Part shown: piece after piece, positions 6,432-7,698 of the stretch
How the letters are laid out: each line of letters begins with the position of its first letter
Numbering within the stretch: position 1 is the first letter of the stretch
Origin: Candidatus Woesearchaeota archaeon
GTDB lineage: Archaea; Nanobdellota; Nanobdellia; Woesearchaeales; GW2011-AR4
DNA: 7,698 nucleotides
Direction of reading: 5' to 3'
NCBI GenBank assembly: GCA_018303645.1
Contig: JAGVXR010000021.1
Coordinates: 1 to 7,698, forward strand
The notes under the pieces: generated by a model
Databases searched by the model: none
The model's input: the letters and a program-made list of their open reading frames with translations, nothing else
What the model was told of the DNA's origin: nothing
Translations under genes and position numbers: made by a program

Positions 6432-7145
6432 TCAGGTAACGTATTCATTGTCTATATTCATTATCTCTATGGCAGCGATTGCCGCATTGATGCCATTGTT
6501 GATGCCAACCCACAAGCCGTGGCTCGTGTGCTTCAGAAAGTTGAGAGCAACATCCGCCTTGTCGTCCTTCTCCAAAAGCAGCGGGCAGTAAATCACCAAT
6601 TCATCCTTTTCTTCAACAGGCTCGTCGAAGTATGTAAAATCTATGTTGACGGATTTTGAATTTGGCTTATTGCTGAATATTGGAATTATGTCAAATTTCT
6701 TCAATGTCTCAACCGCTTTTTTTACAGCCTCGTTATTTTTATCGCCAATAATAGTTACGCTTTCATATTTTTTCATCATCTTGGCGCAGTTTTCAGCAGC
6801 AACATTGCCTTTATTGACGCCGACTGCCAAAACAGGAATCCCGGGAGGCATCTGGGCTATTGAAAGCAATGCATCCAATCCCTGGTAGTTGCCCTCGCAG
6901 GGAACGCCAATTACTGGGCGTAAGACTCTTGCTGCCACAATGCCAGGCAAATGGGCTGCCAATCCAGCGCCTGCAATAACAACAGCACAGTCATTTTGCA
7001 GGGTTTTTTCAACATCTTCCGGAGTTTTATGGGCAGAGCTTACCCTCAAATCAAAATCAACCTTTGCCTTTTTCAGCCCTTTGGCTATTTCATTGTATAC
7101 TTTCTCGTCAGTTTTTGAGCCGAAAATGATAAGTGCTTTTTGCAT
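6432..7145 (-). CDS. purE: Phosphoribosylaminoimidazole carboxylase / N5-CAIR mutase, class I, with degenerate second domain
   Basis: PurE makes CAIR, the substrate of PurC. With the ATG at 7143-7145 the product has 237 residues. The frame extends to a TTG at 7166, but that codon lies inside the TATA-like element, so the ATG is preferred. Residues 1-125 are a full PurE domain: IIFGSKTDE (Ser10, Asp13), SAHKTPED (37-44, His39), IAGAGLAAHLPGIVAARVL and QMPPGIPVLAVGVNKGN. This resembles class I enzymes, which in bacteria act on N5-CAIR made by PurK; no purK is visible here, so direct use of AIR and CO2 is possible. Residues about 128-232 look like a decayed second copy: VTIIGDKNNEAVKKAVETLKK pairs with the first strand and helix, and LWVGINNGINAAIAAIEIM pairs with LAVGVNKGNVAAENCAKMM, while the SAH and AHLPG motifs are missing. 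Tandem PurE proteins are, from memory, known in some methanogens. Confidence 0.93.
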   Translation of the reverse strand: MQKALIIFGSKTDEKVYNEIAKGLKKAKVDFDLRVSSAHKTPEDVEKTLQNDCAVVIAGAGLAAHLPGIVAARVLRPVIGVPCEGNYQGLDALLSIAQMPPGIPVLAVGVNKGNVAAENCAKMMKKYESVTIIGDKNNEAVKKAVETLKKFDIIPIFSNKPNSKSVNIDFTYFDEPVEEKDELVIYCPLLLEKDDKADVALNFLKHTSHGLWVGINNGINAAIAAIEIMNIDNEYVT

Positions 7146-7165
7146 AAATAAGTGAGAATTCTGCA

Positions 7166-7177
7166 AATATTTATAGG
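7166..7177 (-). promoter_or_regulatory. TATA-box-like promoter of purE
   Basis: On the minus strand CCTATAAATATT has its TATAAATA core centred about 26 nt from the ATG at 7145, so the message should be leaderless. It lies in the 47-nt gap after the ketoacyl-synthase-like gene and argues against the longer TTG start. Confidence 0.6.
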
Positions 7178-7192
7178 TATCGGAATTTAAAT

Positions 7193-7698
7193 TTAGTAAA
7201 TGAAGGAGTATGCAGCAAATGACATACCAGCACTAGCTACCCAACCTGCAATTCTATCTCCTCGTTTAATGCGCCCTTCCTGGATAGCCAATGCCATCCC
7301 AGCTGGTACAGATGCTGAGACCACATTGCCATATTCTGGATAGATATTGTACAGCAATTTTTCTACTCCAACCTCTTTTGCACCAGTATCCCAATCTCTT
7401 TTTGATGAAGTATGTGGAAATATTGCTTTAATATCTTCGATAGGTACTTTTTTACTTAGCTCTCTGAAAACATTTACTGCTTCTGGCTTGCCATATTCAT
7501 ACATCTCTCTGCCAAAAGATGTAAAGCGATATGGGCCATTTCTTCCAATTTTGTCAGATAGGGCACAATAGCTTTCATAGCCTGGAAGTGGAATTGTGCA
7601 TAAATCTGCAAGATCGGAACGAGTAGAAAAACTAAATTCCCACTTACTTCCTGGATAATGTGAAAGAATTGTGGCTGTTGCAGCTTCCCCTACAGTGA
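7193..7698 (-). CDS. 3-oxoacyl-ACP synthase III (FabH)-like protein, C-terminal part; 5' end outside the window
   Basis: The frame is open to the right edge, giving about 167 C-terminal residues that end in TAA at 7193-7195. The visible part begins TVGEAATATILS, corresponding to the GDGAGA region of thiolase-fold condensing enzymes. It then has KAIFPHTSSKRDW with the probable active-site His, and YGNVVSASVPAGMALAI with the probable active-site Asn, followed by GRIKRGDRIAGWVASAGMSFAAYSF, which is the usual C-terminal end of this family. The ATG at 7504 is internal and not the start. The catalytic Cys lies outside the window. Family members catalyse Claisen condensation of acyl thioesters in fatty acid, mevalonate or secondary-product pathways. 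In an archaeon the substrate is open; HMG-CoA-synthase-like or FabH-like roles are both possible. Confidence 0.8.
   Translation of the reverse strand, partial: TVGEAATATILSHYPGSKWEFSFSTRSDLADLCTIPLPGYESYCALSDKIGRNGPYRFTSFGREMYEYGKPEAVNVFRELSKKVPIEDIKAIFPHTSSKRDWDTGAKEVGVEKLLYNIYPEYGNVVSASVPAGMALAIQEGRIKRGDRIAGWVASAGMSFAAYSFIY

Noticed and set aside
7146..7166. TTG start extending PurE by seven residues
   Set aside because: The TTG overlaps the edge of the TATA-like element, has no ribosome-binding site, and PurE proteins normally begin just before the first strand, as with the ATG at 7145.
5227..7200. A shared pur operator in front of purE, purC and purB
   Set aside because: By eye, the three upstream regions share only AT-rich TATA-like boxes. 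The short palindromes found (AACGTT, TAAGCTTA, AATTTAAATT) differ from each other, so there is no evidence for a common site.
1..7698. tRNA genes, CRISPR repeats, mobile elements, riboswitches
   Set aside because: Gaps between genes are 47-90 nt and filled by promoter-like sequence; no cloverleaf, repeat-spacer pattern, transposase or terminal inverted repeat was seen.

Overview
The window reads as a compact, AT-rich archaeal chromosome segment. The archaeal call rests on promoters: TATA-box-like elements sit 26-32 nt upstream of five start codons, which is the spacing of leaderless archaeal transcripts, and one gene has a GAGGTGGT ribosome-binding site. Small intergenic gaps (47-90 nt), the winged-helix type and the gene content would fit a DPANN-like lineage (for example Woesearchaeota), but that placement is an inference. 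No rRNA, tRNA, CRISPR array, insertion sequence or gene-free stretch over 100 nt was seen.

Layout: the plus strand carries only the C-terminal end of a cation/proton antiporter (1-304). Everything else is on the minus strand. In order of transcription (right to left) it holds the C-terminal part of a FabH-like ketoacyl synthase (from the right edge to 7193), purE (7145-6432), a bacterial-type GAPDH (6341-5301), a long-form purC (5226-4264), an inositol-monophosphatase-family phosphatase (4212-3448), a metallo-beta-lactamase hydrolase joined to it by an ATGA overlap (3451-2708), purB (2637-970) and a small DedA/VTT-like membrane protein (890-306) that converges on the antiporter with one base between the stop codons.

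How the genes relate: PurE, PurC and PurB catalyse successive steps of purine synthesis (AIR to CAIR to SAICAR to AICAR plus fumarate). They lie in that order on one strand, but each has its own promoter and other genes lie between them. GAPDH belongs to central carbon metabolism. The phosphatase and hydrolase form the only clear translationally coupled pair.

The most unusual item is PurB. A complete adenylosuccinate lyase is preceded in the same frame by about 90 residues of winged helix-turn-helix, and no ATG occurs in that frame between codon 1 and codon 291. This suggests an enzyme that may also bind DNA, perhaps at its own promoter. Other points of interest are a PurE whose second half looks like a decayed copy of the first, a class I GAPDH with altered signature motifs and distinct codon use, and the contrast between leaderless genes and the single gene with a ribosome-binding site.
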